Part shown: in pieces, positions 8,429 through 16,169 of the stretch
Layout of the letters: each line of letters begins with the position of its first letter
Numbering within the stretch: position 1 is the first letter of the stretch
Assembly: GCA_943787375.1 (NCBI GenBank)
Contig: CALSME010000001.1
Location: forward strand, 10,001 to 74,000
Direction: 5' to 3'
Source of the DNA: an uncultured Polaribacter sp.
Lineage (GTDB): Bacteria; Bacteroidota; Bacteroidia; Flavobacteriales; Flavobacteriaceae
DNA: 64,000 bases
Translations under genes and position numbers: made by a program
The notes under the pieces: generated by a model
What the model was told of the DNA's origin: nothing
The model's input: only the letters and a program-made list of their open reading frames with translations
The model's database searches: none

Positions 8429-9895
8429 ATGAATTTAGAGCAATATTTTGATCAATTCCGTAAAAACATTGTTGGTATCAACCAAACTTTTCTTTCTCCT
8501 TATGGAGAGAAAAAAATGATGTACACCGATTGGACTGCAAGTGGAAGATTATACCATCCAATTGAAGAAAAAATGCTGCATAAATTCGGTCCTTTTGTGG
8601 CAAATACCCACACCGAAACTTCTACTTCAGGTGCTGCTATGACCTTGGCATATCATGAGGCTAGAAATATGATTAAAAACCATGTGCATGCAGATGATAA
8701 TGATGTTTTAATAACTTCGGGTTCTGGAATGACAGGTGTTGTCAATAAATTTCAACGAATTCTAGGGTTAAAAGTTTCTGAGAGTTTAAAACCTTACACA
8801 TCGGTACCTGAAGATTTAAAACCGATTGTTTTTATTTCTCATATGGAGCATCATTCGAATCAAACCTCTTGGTTGGAAACGATTGCAGATGTTGTAGTCG
8901 TTCCTTGTGATAATGAAGGTTTGGTATGTTTAAAAAGTTTTGAAGAAACGATCCAAAAACACCAGCATCGAAAAATTAAAATTGCAGCTATTACTTCTTG
9001 CTCAAATGTTACTGGAATAAAAACACCTTATCATAAAGTGGCCAAATTAATTCATAAATACAATGGATTGTGTTTTGTAGATTTCGCTTGTTGCGCACCT
9101 TATGTAGCCATTAATATGCACCCAAAAGAGGCGGATGAATCTTTAGATGCGATCTTTTTTTCGCCACATAAGTTTTTAGGGGGTCCAGGTAGTTCAGGTG
9201 TTTTAATTTTTAATAAAAATTTGTACAAGAACACCATTCCAGACAACCCAGGAGGCGGCACCGTAAGTTATACAAACCCTTGGGGAGAACATGATTATTT
9301 TGACGATGTTGAAACTCGAGAGGATGGAGGTACTCCTGCCTTTTTACAAACGATACGAATTGCACTTTCTATTCAGTTGAAAGAACAAATGGGAACGACA
9401 AATATTAAAAAAAGAGAAGATGAAGTTAATGAAATACTCTTTGAAACTTTAGAAAGCTTATCGGGTGTGAAAATTTTAGCACCAAATCATAAAAATCGAC
9501 TCAGTATTTTTTCTTTCTATTTCGAGAAATACCATTTCAATTTAGTTGTTAAGTTGTTGAATGATCGATTTGGGCTACAAACCAGAGGTGGTTGTTCTTG
9601 TGCAGGAACTTATGGACATTTCTTATTAAATGTAGACCAATCAACCTCCAATATAATTAAAAGTCAAATTTTAGAGGGTTGTTCTACAGCAAAACCTGGT
9701 TGGGTTCGGCTGTCTGTACATCCAACAATTACGAATGAAGAAGTTACTTTTATCTGTAATTCTTTAAAAGAGTTAACGAGAAATATTGAAGAATGGTCAA
9801 AAGATTATTCCTATAACGCTCAAAAGAACGATTACGTTCACAATACTCAAGCACCTGTAGAAAAGGAGTTGGTTGCAAATTGGTTTACGTTATAA
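8429..9895 (+). CDS. Class V aminotransferase, cysteine desulfurase/selenocysteine lyase-like
   Basis: 488 residues, PLP fold type I. The Schiff-base lysine is in SPHKFLGGPG and a cysteine-containing loop RGGCSCAG sits where class II (SufS/CsdA-like) desulfurases have the catalytic cysteine, so sulfur or selenium removal from a cysteine-like substrate is plausible. The N-terminal part (DWTASGR, then HTETSTSG) is typical of a Bacteroidota-wide uncharacterised branch. No Suf/Isc partners are adjacent; the gene follows glmM after 11 bases and may share its transcript. A second, distinct desulfurase lies at 31398. The precise substrate is unknown. Confidence 0.8.
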   Translation: MNLEQYFDQFRKNIVGINQTFLSPYGEKKMMYTDWTASGRLYHPIEEKMLHKFGPFVANTHTETSTSGAAMTLAYHEARNMIKNHVHADDNDVLITSGSGMTGVVNKFQRILGLKVSESLKPYTSVPEDLKPIVFISHMEHHSNQTSWLETIADVVVVPCDNEGLVCLKSFEETIQKHQHRKIKIAAITSCSNVTGIKTPYHKVAKLIHKYNGLCFVDFACCAPYVAINMHPKEADESLDAIFFSPHKFLGGPGSSGVLIFNKNLYKNTIPDNPGGGTVSYTNPWGEHDYFDDVETREDGGTPAFLQTIRIALSIQLKEQMGTTNIKKREDEVNEILFETLESLSGVKILAPNHKNRLSIFSFYFEKYHFNLVVKLLNDRFGLQTRGGCSCAGTYGHFLLNVDQSTSNIIKSQILEGCSTAKPGWVRLSVHPTITNEEVTFICNSLKELTRNIEEWSKDYSYNAQKNDYVHNTQAPVEKELVANWFTL

Positions 9896-9898
9896 CCT

Positions 9899-10789
9899 TT
9901 ACAGAAATTCTGTAGGCACTTTATCACTATGTTTAAAACGTTTGTGAGACCAAAGATAAAATTCGGGTTGCTCTAAAATATTTTTTTCAGTTAACGCAAT
10001 GTATTTATCTGTAATTTTGTAATCTTCAAATTCTTTAGGAGTATCCGTAATTAATTGAAATTCTGTTTCATAGTACCCTCTTTTTATTTTTTTTGTAATG
10101 TAGTTGATGACGACTAAATCAAATTTTTTAGACAGCATTTCTGCACCCGTATGAATGGGTACCTTTATTCCGAAGAACTCACTCCAATAATAAGTTTTGT
10201 GTACTTGTGGAGATTGATCACTCAATAAAAGATAGGCTCCTTGCTCTTTGTTGGCAAATCGTTGTTGCATTCCTTTCACCATTTCGGAGGTTTTATAACC
10301 AATGCACCCAAACTTTTCTCTTGATTCACGTACCCATTTTTCAAAGTACTTATTACTAAGTCTTGTGTAGGCTCCGTAAATCGGAGTGTCTAAGACTAAA
10401 GGGAGGCTAATAGACCATTCCCAGTTTGCTTGATGCGCTCCCACCAAAGCAACACTTCGTTGCTTTTTATAATATTCGTTTACCAATTCAGGGTTTTTGT
10501 AAACATACCTTTTAGAAATTTCTTTCTTACTAATCGAAAATGCTTTAATGCTTTCTACAAATAAGTCTGTAAAATGTGTAAAAAATTGTTTTGCGATTTT
10601 CTTTCTTTCAATTGCCGTTTTTTCTGGAAAGACCAATTTTAGATTTTCTAAAACAACCTGCTTTCGATATCTGAAAACAGTATAAATTAAAAAATAAAGG
10701 GCATCAGATAAAAGGTACAATATAGGCATTGGTAATCTAGATAAAATCCAAATTATCGGGTATGAAATTACAAATAGAAGAAACTGCAT
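9899..10789 (-). CDS. Lipid A biosynthesis-type acyltransferase (LpxL/HtrB family)
   Basis: 296 residues from the ATG at 10789; a TTG seven codons upstream is also in frame but overlaps a -7-like sequence (GATATTTG). One N-terminal membrane segment (residues 2-25) anchors the enzyme at the inner membrane. The catalytic HX4E motif is in GAHQANWEW, and the DQSP motif follows about 90 residues later. Members transfer an acyl chain from acyl-ACP to lipid A precursors; in Bacteroidota the homologue may instead serve other acylated lipids such as ornithine/aminolipids. Convergent with the preceding aminotransferase gene (3-base gap). Confidence 0.88.
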   Translation of the reverse strand: MQFLLFVISYPIIWILSRLPMPILYLLSDALYFLIYTVFRYRKQVVLENLKLVFPEKTAIERKKIAKQFFTHFTDLFVESIKAFSISKKEISKRYVYKNPELVNEYYKKQRSVALVGAHQANWEWSISLPLVLDTPIYGAYTRLSNKYFEKWVRESREKFGCIGYKTSEMVKGMQQRFANKEQGAYLLLSDQSPQVHKTYYWSEFFGIKVPIHTGAEMLSKKFDLVVINYITKKIKRGYYETEFQLITDTPKEFEDYKITDKYIALTEKNILEQPEFYLWSHKRFKHSDKVPTEFL

Positions 10790-10859
10790 CGATATGTTTT
10801 TGTTTTGCAAATATCGGATTTAAATTAATAATGATATCGTTTTCTCAAGTTCATTTTAG

Positions 10860-10867
10860 TATGTTTG
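10860..10867 (+). promoter_or_regulatory. -7 promoter element for the rhomboid gene
   Basis: TATGTTTG matches TAnnTTTG, 16 bases before the ATG at 10884. A -33 TTG is not obvious. Confidence 0.4.
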
Positions 10868-10883
10868 TTTTAGATTAAAGAAT

Positions 10884-11531
10884 ATGAATCAAGTCGTTTT
10901 ATTTATTATCATCGCAAATGTCTTAACCTCTATGAAGGGGTTTAAAGATTATTCATTTATAAATGCCTATAAATTTCAAGTCAATCGGATTTTGGCAGGT
11001 GAAAAAATAAGGATGCTAACATCTGGGTTTTTGCATGTAGATTGGACACATCTTGGTTTTAATATGTATGCATTACACTTATTTGGAGGGATTGTAACAA
11101 ATGGAATGGGAACTCTTTTTTTTGTGATCATTTATATAGGGAGCCTAATAACAGGGAGTTTATATACTTTAAATTTTCATAAAAAAGAACCTTATTATAG
11201 TGCAGTAGGCGCTTCAGGAGCAGTTTCTGGGGTTTTGTTTTCTGCAATTATTTTAGCTCCCAATAAACTATATAGCTTTATTTTTTTTCCATTCATAGAT
11301 ATTCCAGGGTATATCCTTGGAGTTGGCTACTTGATATACTCAATTTACGGAATGAAAAAACAACTTGGAAACGTTGGGCACTCTGCGCATTTAGGGGGTG
11401 CAATGGGTGGTTTTTTATTGACTTTAATTTTAAAGCCTGAATTATTCGCTATCAATAGTTTAAGTGTCTTTTTATTGGCAATACCAATTATTTTACTCTT
11501 ATTTTTTGGTGATAAGTTGAAAAATATTTAG
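10884..11531 (+). CDS. Rhomboid family intramembrane serine protease
   Basis: 215 residues with six predicted membrane helices. The catalytic serine motif GASGAVSG is at about residue 110 and the catalytic histidine is in GHSAHLGGAMGG near residue 168; the HLGFNM helix with its histidine and asparagine is also present. Rhomboids cleave transmembrane segments of other proteins. No substrate is evident from the neighbours. Single gene with its own promoter element. Confidence 0.92.
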   Translation: MNQVVLFIIIANVLTSMKGFKDYSFINAYKFQVNRILAGEKIRMLTSGFLHVDWTHLGFNMYALHLFGGIVTNGMGTLFFVIIYIGSLITGSLYTLNFHKKEPYYSAVGASGAVSGVLFSAIILAPNKLYSFIFFPFIDIPGYILGVGYLIYSIYGMKKQLGNVGHSAHLGGAMGGFLLTLILKPELFAINSLSVFLLAIPIILLLFFGDKLKNI

Positions 11532-11611
11532 AAGAAAGATTAGATATATCTCCATTTTATTTAATAGAATTTTTTCCCTTAAGAATTGTGTTTTGTGTTT
11601 GAAAACAGAAC

Positions 11612-11644
11612 AAAAAAAAGACTTCATAATTAAATGAAGTCTTT
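11612..11644 (-). terminator. Terminator downstream of tRNA-Gly
   Basis: Eleven-base stem AAAGACTTCAT / ATGAAGTCTTT with a six-base loop; the A-run at 11612-11619 gives the T-run on the minus strand. Confidence 0.75.
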
Positions 11645-11646
11645 AG

Positions 11647-11719
11647 AGCGAAAGACCAGGTTCGAACTGGCGACATTCAGCTTGGAAGGCTGACGCTCTA
11701 CCAACTGAGCTACTTTCGC
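11647..11719 (-). tRNA. tRNA-Gly (anticodon TCC)
   Basis: 73-nt cloverleaf on the minus strand: acceptor GCGAAAG paired with CTTTCGC, D-arm GCTCAGTTGGTAGAGC, anticodon loop CTTCCAA (TCC, Gly), T-arm with GTTCGAAC. The discriminator base is T and CCA is not encoded. Confidence 0.95.
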
Positions 11720-11781
11720 GTGGTATAGAGAATGCAAATATAGCACCCTTTTTAATTTACACAACCTTTTTTTGAAGAAAA

Positions 11782-12228
11782 TTAATAAAAATTACTGTCT
11801 TTTCTTACAACTTTTAAAAAGTGGAATCCATAAACATTATACCCTTCATTATAAAAAAACTTGTGTGATTTTGTGTTGCTAGTATATGAGTTTAATTCAA
11901 TTGCTTTAAATCCTTTGTCTTGCACGTGTGTATGTATCCAGTCAAAGAATTTTTTACCAAGTTTTTGCCCTCTAAAGGCGGTTTTAATAAACACATGATC
12001 TGCTTCGATCGTTTTTCCAATATAGTGTCTTGTAGAATACCACAGACCAGTAATACCAACTAGTTCATTATTTACATACAATGCAGCACACTCATAATGG
12101 GGTAATTTTACCATTTCAAAAACACGCTTTTCTAATATTTCTTTGGGTGTCTTGGTATTTAAAACAGCTAATAAAGGAAGTATCTCCAGAATTTTTTCGG
12201 ATGCTATAATTGTGAAATCAATTTTCAT
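11782..12228 (-). CDS. GNAT family N-acetyltransferase
   Basis: 148 residues, the standard length for a single GNAT domain. The acetyl-CoA pyrophosphate loop is FRGQKLGKKFF (R/Q-X-X-G-X-G/A type, residues about 91-101), and the C-terminal NTKSHKFFYNEGY segment is the usual motif B. The acceptor substrate cannot be predicted. It stands alone between the two tRNA genes on the same strand. Confidence 0.85.
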   Translation of the reverse strand: MKIDFTIIASEKILEILPLLAVLNTKTPKEILEKRVFEMVKLPHYECAALYVNNELVGITGLWYSTRHYIGKTIEADHVFIKTAFRGQKLGKKFFDWIHTHVQDKGFKAIELNSYTSNTKSHKFFYNEGYNVYGFHFLKVVRKDSNFY

Positions 12229-12588
12229 GTAGCATCGTATTGTAAGTAAGGTTTTTAATTAATGATGAAAGTAACGAGAAATAGGTATTGAATACAAAAA
12301 TAATATTTCTCTAAAAACAGCCTAAAAAAAGAGATCAATTTATTGGACTCATTTTAAAGAACACTACTTTTATTCTGTTTCAAATCAATTTTGGGATTGA
12401 ATTAGAATAATTTTGACGTTTAAAAAGCAGAATAAAAATGCTGTTAAGGCTACAAATACATTAAAATTTATTCAATAAAAAAGGGAGGAATTACGATTTT
12501 ATTTTCTTCTTTTATATGGGTATTAGTTGTTGTAGTAAGAGGTGTAGGAATGCTGTTTAAATTAAGCGTCTGGTAATCAGTTTTTAAT
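12229..12588. other. Intergenic region
   Basis: About 360 bases upstream of the GNAT gene and downstream of tRNA-Met. The only coding-like hint is a hydrophobic reading frame of about 25 codons at 12496-12573 behind a GGGAGG sequence, which has no ATG, GTG or TTG in a usable place. I do not call it a gene. Confidence 0.4.
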
Positions 12589-12614
12589 AAAAAACCCCAA
12601 ACGTTTGTTTGGGG
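12589..12614 (-). terminator. Terminator of tRNA-Met
   Basis: Perfect eight-base stem CCCCAAAC / GTTTGGGG with a GTTT loop, directly after the tRNA 3' end on the minus strand; flanked by A6 on one side and T7 on the other, so it can work in both directions. Confidence 0.85.
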
Positions 12615-12622
12615 TTTTTTTG

Positions 12623-12696
12623 TAGCGAAAACGGGATTTGAACCCGTGACCTCAGGGTTATGAATCCTGCGCTCTAACCAACTGAGCTACCTCGCC
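12623..12696 (-). tRNA. tRNA-Met (anticodon CAT)
   Basis: 74-nt cloverleaf on the minus strand: acceptor GGCGAGG paired with TTTCGCT (with G-U pairs), D-arm GCTCAGTTGGTTAGAGC, anticodon loop TTCATAA (CAT), T-arm GGGTTCAAATCCC, discriminator A. CAT could also be tRNA-Ile2 with lysidine; elongator Met is favoured, initiator features were not seen. Confidence 0.9.
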
Positions 12697-12806
12697 ATTT
12701 GTTCTTTGGGCTGCAAATATAATTGAATTTTACAGACTAACAAGAGCTGTTTTTATATTTTTTTAAAATAGAATAAATAACTATCTTGTGAGTTCAATAA
12801 AATACC

Positions 12807-13190
12807 ATGAAAAAAATAAAGTACGAAATTGAGATCCCTATTCATGCCTCGCCAAGAATGTTGTATCAATACATTTCTTCACCGTCTAATTTACAAGAAT
12901 GGTTTGCTGATAAAGTGAACTCTAGAGGCAAAGTTTATAGTTTCTTTTGGGAAGGTGTAGAGGAAAAAGCAGAATTAATCACCAAAAAATCAGATGATAG
13001 AATTCGTTTTAAATGGTTAGAGAGTGAAGGAGATGACAGTTTTTTCGAAATTAAAATTCTAGTAGACGCATTGACAAAAGATGTTTCTTTAATCATTACC
13101 GATTTTGCAGATGATGAAGATGAAGTTGAAGAATCAAAACAACTTTGGGAGAATCAAATAGATGAATTAAAACACACAATTGGTGCATAA
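12807..13190 (+). CDS. START-like (SRPBCC/AHSA1-type) domain protein
   Basis: 127 residues forming a single helix-grip domain. The opening KYEIEIPIHASPRMLYQYISSPSNLQEWFAD is the first strand and helices of this fold, followed by FKWLESEGDDSFFEIKI strands and a long C-terminal helix. It is cytoplasmic. The strongly acidic DDEDEVEESKQ stretch is common in Bacteroidota members. The ligand is unknown. A clear terminator follows at 13215. Confidence 0.8.
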   Translation: MKKIKYEIEIPIHASPRMLYQYISSPSNLQEWFADKVNSRGKVYSFFWEGVEEKAELITKKSDDRIRFKWLESEGDDSFFEIKILVDALTKDVSLIITDFADDEDEVEESKQLWENQIDELKHTIGA

Positions 13191-13214
13191 AGCGCAATTT
13201 AATAATAGTGTAAA

Positions 13215-13239
13215 ACTCGACAAATCGTCGAGTTTTTTT
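13215..13239 (+). terminator. Intrinsic terminator after the START-like gene
   Basis: Seven-base stem ACTCGAC / GTCGAGT, loop AAATC, then T7. Confidence 0.85.
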
Positions 13240-13287
13240 ATGCCTCATTATGTCAAAAAACATTAATTTTACACTTTAAGAAAACGA

Positions 13288-14124
13288 ATGATGATAAACT
13301 TTAATGGGACTTTAGAATCTCCAGAAAATTTCACTTTAACAATAAATAACAGAGCCTTTAAATATGGTGATGGAATTTTTGAAACGGTTAAGGTGTTGAA
13401 TAATAATGTTGTTTTTTGGGAAGATCACTATTTTAGATTAATGTCTTCTATGAGAATGTTGCGTATGAAAATACCGATGTCTTTTACCTTAGAGTTTTTG
13501 GAAGCAGAAATTTTAAAAACGATTAAATCGCAAGAAGCGTCAACTTCCTTTAGAGTTCGTTTAAGTGTATACAGACAAGACGGTGGTTTGTATACGCCAG
13601 TTACAAATAATATTGATTATTTAATAGAAGTTTCCCCACTAGAAATTCAAGAAAAAGCTTCTTATATGGTCGATTTATTTAAAGATTTTTATAATTATTC
13701 AGGTTTGCTTTCAACAGTAAAAACAAATAACAGGATGCTTAATACCCTGGCAAGTGTTTTTGCTTCAGAAAATGATTTAGACAATGCTATTCTTCTAAAT
13801 GAAAAAAAAGGAGTCGTAGAGGCTACTAATGGAAATATATTTATCGTAAAAGGAAATACAATTAAAACTCCTGCCTTAACTGAAGGTTGTATTAAAGGAA
13901 TCACACGAGGTAAAATTATAGAAATTATTACTAAAAATGTTGATTTTGAAGTTGAAGAAACCTCAATTTCTCCCTTTGAAATTCAAAAAGCGGATGAAGT
14001 TTTTATTACCAATGCTATCACAGGTGTCCAAATTGTTACCAATTATAGAAAAAAAGTTTTCTCAAGAGTTGTAGGAGACAAATTATTAAATTCGTTGCTA
14101 ATTTTACAGGTCTTAAAAAAATAA
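13288..14124 (+). CDS. Class IV aminotransferase (branched-chain transaminase / ADC lyase-like)
   Basis: 278 residues, PLP fold type IV. The family pattern is visible: GDGIFETVKV near the N-terminus, the PLP lysine in STVKTNN, and VVEATNGNIFIV followed by TPALTEGCIKGITR, the cofactor phosphate cup. Length and the YGDGIFE opening fit both 4-amino-4-deoxychorismate lyase (PabC, folate synthesis) and D-/branched-chain amino acid aminotransferases; without partners the two cannot be separated. Tandem ATG codons at 13288/13291. Its stop directly abuts the stop of the convergent yqgE-like gene. Confidence 0.8.
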   Translation: MMINFNGTLESPENFTLTINNRAFKYGDGIFETVKVLNNNVVFWEDHYFRLMSSMRMLRMKIPMSFTLEFLEAEILKTIKSQEASTSFRVRLSVYRQDGGLYTPVTNNIDYLIEVSPLEIQEKASYMVDLFKDFYNYSGLLSTVKTNNRMLNTLASVFASENDLDNAILLNEKKGVVEATNGNIFIVKGNTIKTPALTEGCIKGITRGKIIEIITKNVDFEVEETSISPFEIQKADEVFITNAITGVQIVTNYRKKVFSRVVGDKLLNSLLILQVLKK

Positions 14125-14676
14125 TTAATTTAGATTGATATCACTAGGCGCATTAGCCCATAGTTTATATTCACCTCCTTTTTGTAGTAATTTGTTTTTC
14201 CAGAAGGTTTCATTATTAACAGCAAAAATATTTTCAAAATCGTTTTCTGTTATAAACCAAGAATCTGTTGCTATTTCATCTAGAAGTTGATGCTCATTCC
14301 AGCCAGAGTATCCCAAGAAAAAACGAATTTCTGTAGGATCTAAAATGTTGTTTTGCAATAATTTTTTTAGAGAACTGAAGTTTCCGCCCCAATAAATCCC
14401 GTTACTTACAGCAATACTGTTAGGAATTAAATCTGGAACTCGATGTACAAAATAGAGATTATCTTGTTCTACAGGGCCACCTTCATAAATTATAAACTGA
14501 GAATTTATGTCTGGAAGCAAATCTTGAATTGTAAATTCTAAGGGTCTATTCAATATAAATCCAACCGCATTGCTTTCTGCAAATTCGGTAAGTAAAATGA
14601 TGGTTCTATTAAATGAGTTGTCATTTAATATAGAAGGTTCTGCGATTAGTAAGTTTCCTTTATTTGGTTTGATAAT
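14125..14676 (-). CDS. YqgE/AlgH (UPF0301) family protein with an apparent non-standard start codon
   Basis: About 183 residues if read from the ATT at 14676-14674. The C-terminal 142 residues are in a frame opening at a TTG (14553), but the conserved family N-terminus continues upstream in the same frame without a break (IKPNKGNLLIAEPS, then FNRTIILL and GFILNRPLEF). Between the upstream hup terminator and that TTG there is no ATG, GTG or TTG in frame. ATT at 14676, preceded by AAAAAGAGAG, gives the usual family length. Other possibilities: an ATA start, or a one-base sequence error joining the ATG at 14706 in another frame. The family has no settled biochemical role. Confidence 0.75.
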   Translation of the reverse strand: MIKPNKGNLLIAEPSILNDNSFNRTIILLTEFAESNAVGFILNRPLEFTIQDLLPDINSQFIIYEGGPVEQDNLYFVHRVPDLIPNSIAVSNGIYWGGNFSSLKKLLQNNILDPTEIRFFLGYSGWNEHQLLDEIATDSWFITENDFENIFAVNNETFWKNKLLQKGGEYKLWANAPSDINLN

Positions 14677-14716
14677 CTCTCTTTTTATAGAATCTAATAT
14701 ACATATTTTAACCCAT

Positions 14717-14746
14717 AAAAAAAACTCTCTTAAAAATAAGAGAGTT
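14717..14746 (-). terminator. Terminator of hup
   Basis: Nine-base stem AACTCTCTT / AAGAGAGTT, loop AAAAAT, with an A-run at 14717-14722 giving the T-run on the minus strand. It separates hup from the yqgE-like gene. Confidence 0.85.
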
Positions 14747-14768
14747 TTGTATAACTTAAAGTATTGTC

Positions 14769-15041
14769 TTAGTTTACAGCTTCGCTTAAACCTGCACCTG
14801 CTTTAAATTTTGCTACATTTTTAGCAGCAATCTGAATTGTTTTTCCTGTTTGAGGGTTTCTACCATTTCTAGCAGCTCTGTTAGAAACAGAAAATGTTCC
14901 AAAACCAACTAATGCAACTTTACCACCACCTTTTAATGCTGATGTTACATTACCTGTAAAAGATTCTAATGCTGCCTTAGCTGCTACTTTAGAAATTCCT
15001 GCATCTGCAGCCATTGCGTCGATTAAATCTGACTTGTTCAT
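14769..15041 (-). CDS. hup: HU family DNA-binding protein
   Basis: 90 residues, textbook HU length. [18 protein letters not shown] forms the first helices, [21 protein letters not shown] is the conserved DNA-contacting arm with the signature GRNPQTG, and [11 protein letters not shown] is the closing helix. It bends and compacts DNA as a homodimer. It has its own promoter (15090-15120) and terminator (14717-14746), so it is a single-gene, probably strongly expressed unit. Confidence 0.97.
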   Translation of the reverse strand: MNKSDLIDAMAADAGISKVAAKAALESFTGNVTSALKGGGKVALVGFGTFSVSNRAARNGRNPQTGKTIQIAAKNVAKFKAGAGLSEAVN

Positions 15042-15089
15042 AATTAATAGATTTTTTAAATTAATATTTTATTTTGCTTTATAGCTTAA

Positions 15090-15120
15090 CAAATATAGAC
15101 GGATTAAGGTGTCATGCAAA
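15090..15120 (-). promoter_or_regulatory. Promoter of hup (full Bacteroidetes consensus)
   Basis: On the minus strand TTTG (15120-15117) and TATATTTG (15097-15090) are separated by exactly 19 bases, the best match to the TTG-N19-TAnnTTTG sigma-A promoter in this window. It lies about 48 bases before the hup ATG. Confidence 0.8.
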
Positions 15121-15224
15121 TTTACGCTCTAAAAAAGGCGTGTTTTGTTAATAAATACAATCAAATTGTTAATAACAGCTATAAAAAAGAAGTCTCTTTC
15201 TCGAAAACCAAGCTAGTAGGGGCT

Positions 15225-16169
15225 TTACACCAATTTAGCATTTTCTGTGAAAACATATCCATTTAAAAGACTTTTTGCATCCATCTTCTTCTTTCCAGCA
15301 AGTTTAATTTCTCCAATGACAATATAGCCATTTTCTACGGCCACTTTTAACTCTTTTTTAGTATAAATTAATTTTCCAGCTTCATGTTGGTGAAGTGCTA
15401 TTTCCTTTCCGATCTTATATATCTTTGCAGATATTTCCTCCCCATTGTTATGAATGTTTGTCCATGCTGCTGGAAATGGATTCAATCCGCGTATTTGATT
15501 GTAAATGACTTCTAAAGAAGCGGTCCAATCTATTTTACAATTGCTAGGATCTAGTTTAGAAGCAGATTTCTCTTCTAATTCAGGTTGTTTGTAGGTGGTT
15601 ACACTATTATTTTTAATCAGAGCAACTGTTTCATTTACAAGTTCTGCTCCTAAGTGCATTAATTTATCATGCAAGGTGCCAACAATCTCGTCCGTTTCTA
15701 TTTCAATTTCCTTTTGAAGAATTATTTCACCAGTGTCAATTTTATCATCAATAAAAAAAGTGGTTACCCCTGTTTTAGTTTCGCCATTTATAATTGCCCA
15801 ATGTATTGGAGCAGCTCCTCTGTATTCAGGTAATAAGGAAGCGTGAAGATTAAACGTACCATAAATTGGCATTTGCCACACTGCTTTGGGTAACATTCTA
15901 AAAGCAACCACTATTTGTAAGTTGGCGTTTAAGCGCTTTAGTTCTTTTTGAAAATCTTTGTTTTTTAAATTTTTTGGCTGTAAAATGGGGAGTTTTTGTG
16001 ATAAAGCATACTCTTTTACAGCGGATTGATGTATTTTTCTTCCTCTACCTGCTGGTTTGTCTGGCGCAGTAATAACACCTGCAATTGTATAATTGGCTGC
16101 GATTAGGTTCTTTAGAATGGTCACAGCGAAATCGGGTGTTCCCATAAAAACAATGCGTATATCTCTCAT
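15225..16169 (-). CDS. fmt: Methionyl-tRNA formyltransferase
   Basis: 314 residues, normal length. It formylates the initiator methionyl-tRNA with 10-formyl-tetrahydrofolate. Visible: N-terminal FMGTPDFA, the catalytic asparagine/histidine/aspartate set in NLHASLLPEYRGAAPIHWAI and DKIDTGEI, and a C-terminal OB-like domain with LNPFPAAWT. Its ATG overlaps the recQ stop (TAATG), so the two are translationally coupled. Confidence 0.97.
   Translation of the reverse strand: MRDIRIVFMGTPDFAVTILKNLIAANYTIAGVITAPDKPAGRGRKIHQSAVKEYALSQKLPILQPKNLKNKDFQKELKRLNANLQIVVAFRMLPKAVWQMPIYGTFNLHASLLPEYRGAAPIHWAIINGETKTGVTTFFIDDKIDTGEIILQKEIEIETDEIVGTLHDKLMHLGAELVNETVALIKNNSVTTYKQPELEEKSASKLDPSNCKIDWTASLEVIYNQIRGLNPFPAAWTNIHNNGEEISAKIYKIGKEIALHQHEAGKLIYTKKELKVAVENGYIVIGEIKLAGKKKMDAKSLLNGYVFTENAKLV

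Noticed and set aside
12496-12573. Hydrophobic 25-codon frame behind GGGAGG
   Set aside because: No usable start codon, too short, and Bacteroidota rarely depend on Shine-Dalgarno; not enough for a gene call.
14570-14806. Plus-strand frame of 78 codons opposite yqgE and hup
   Set aside because: Antisense shadow of the yqgE N-terminus and the hup terminator and 3' end; no family features.
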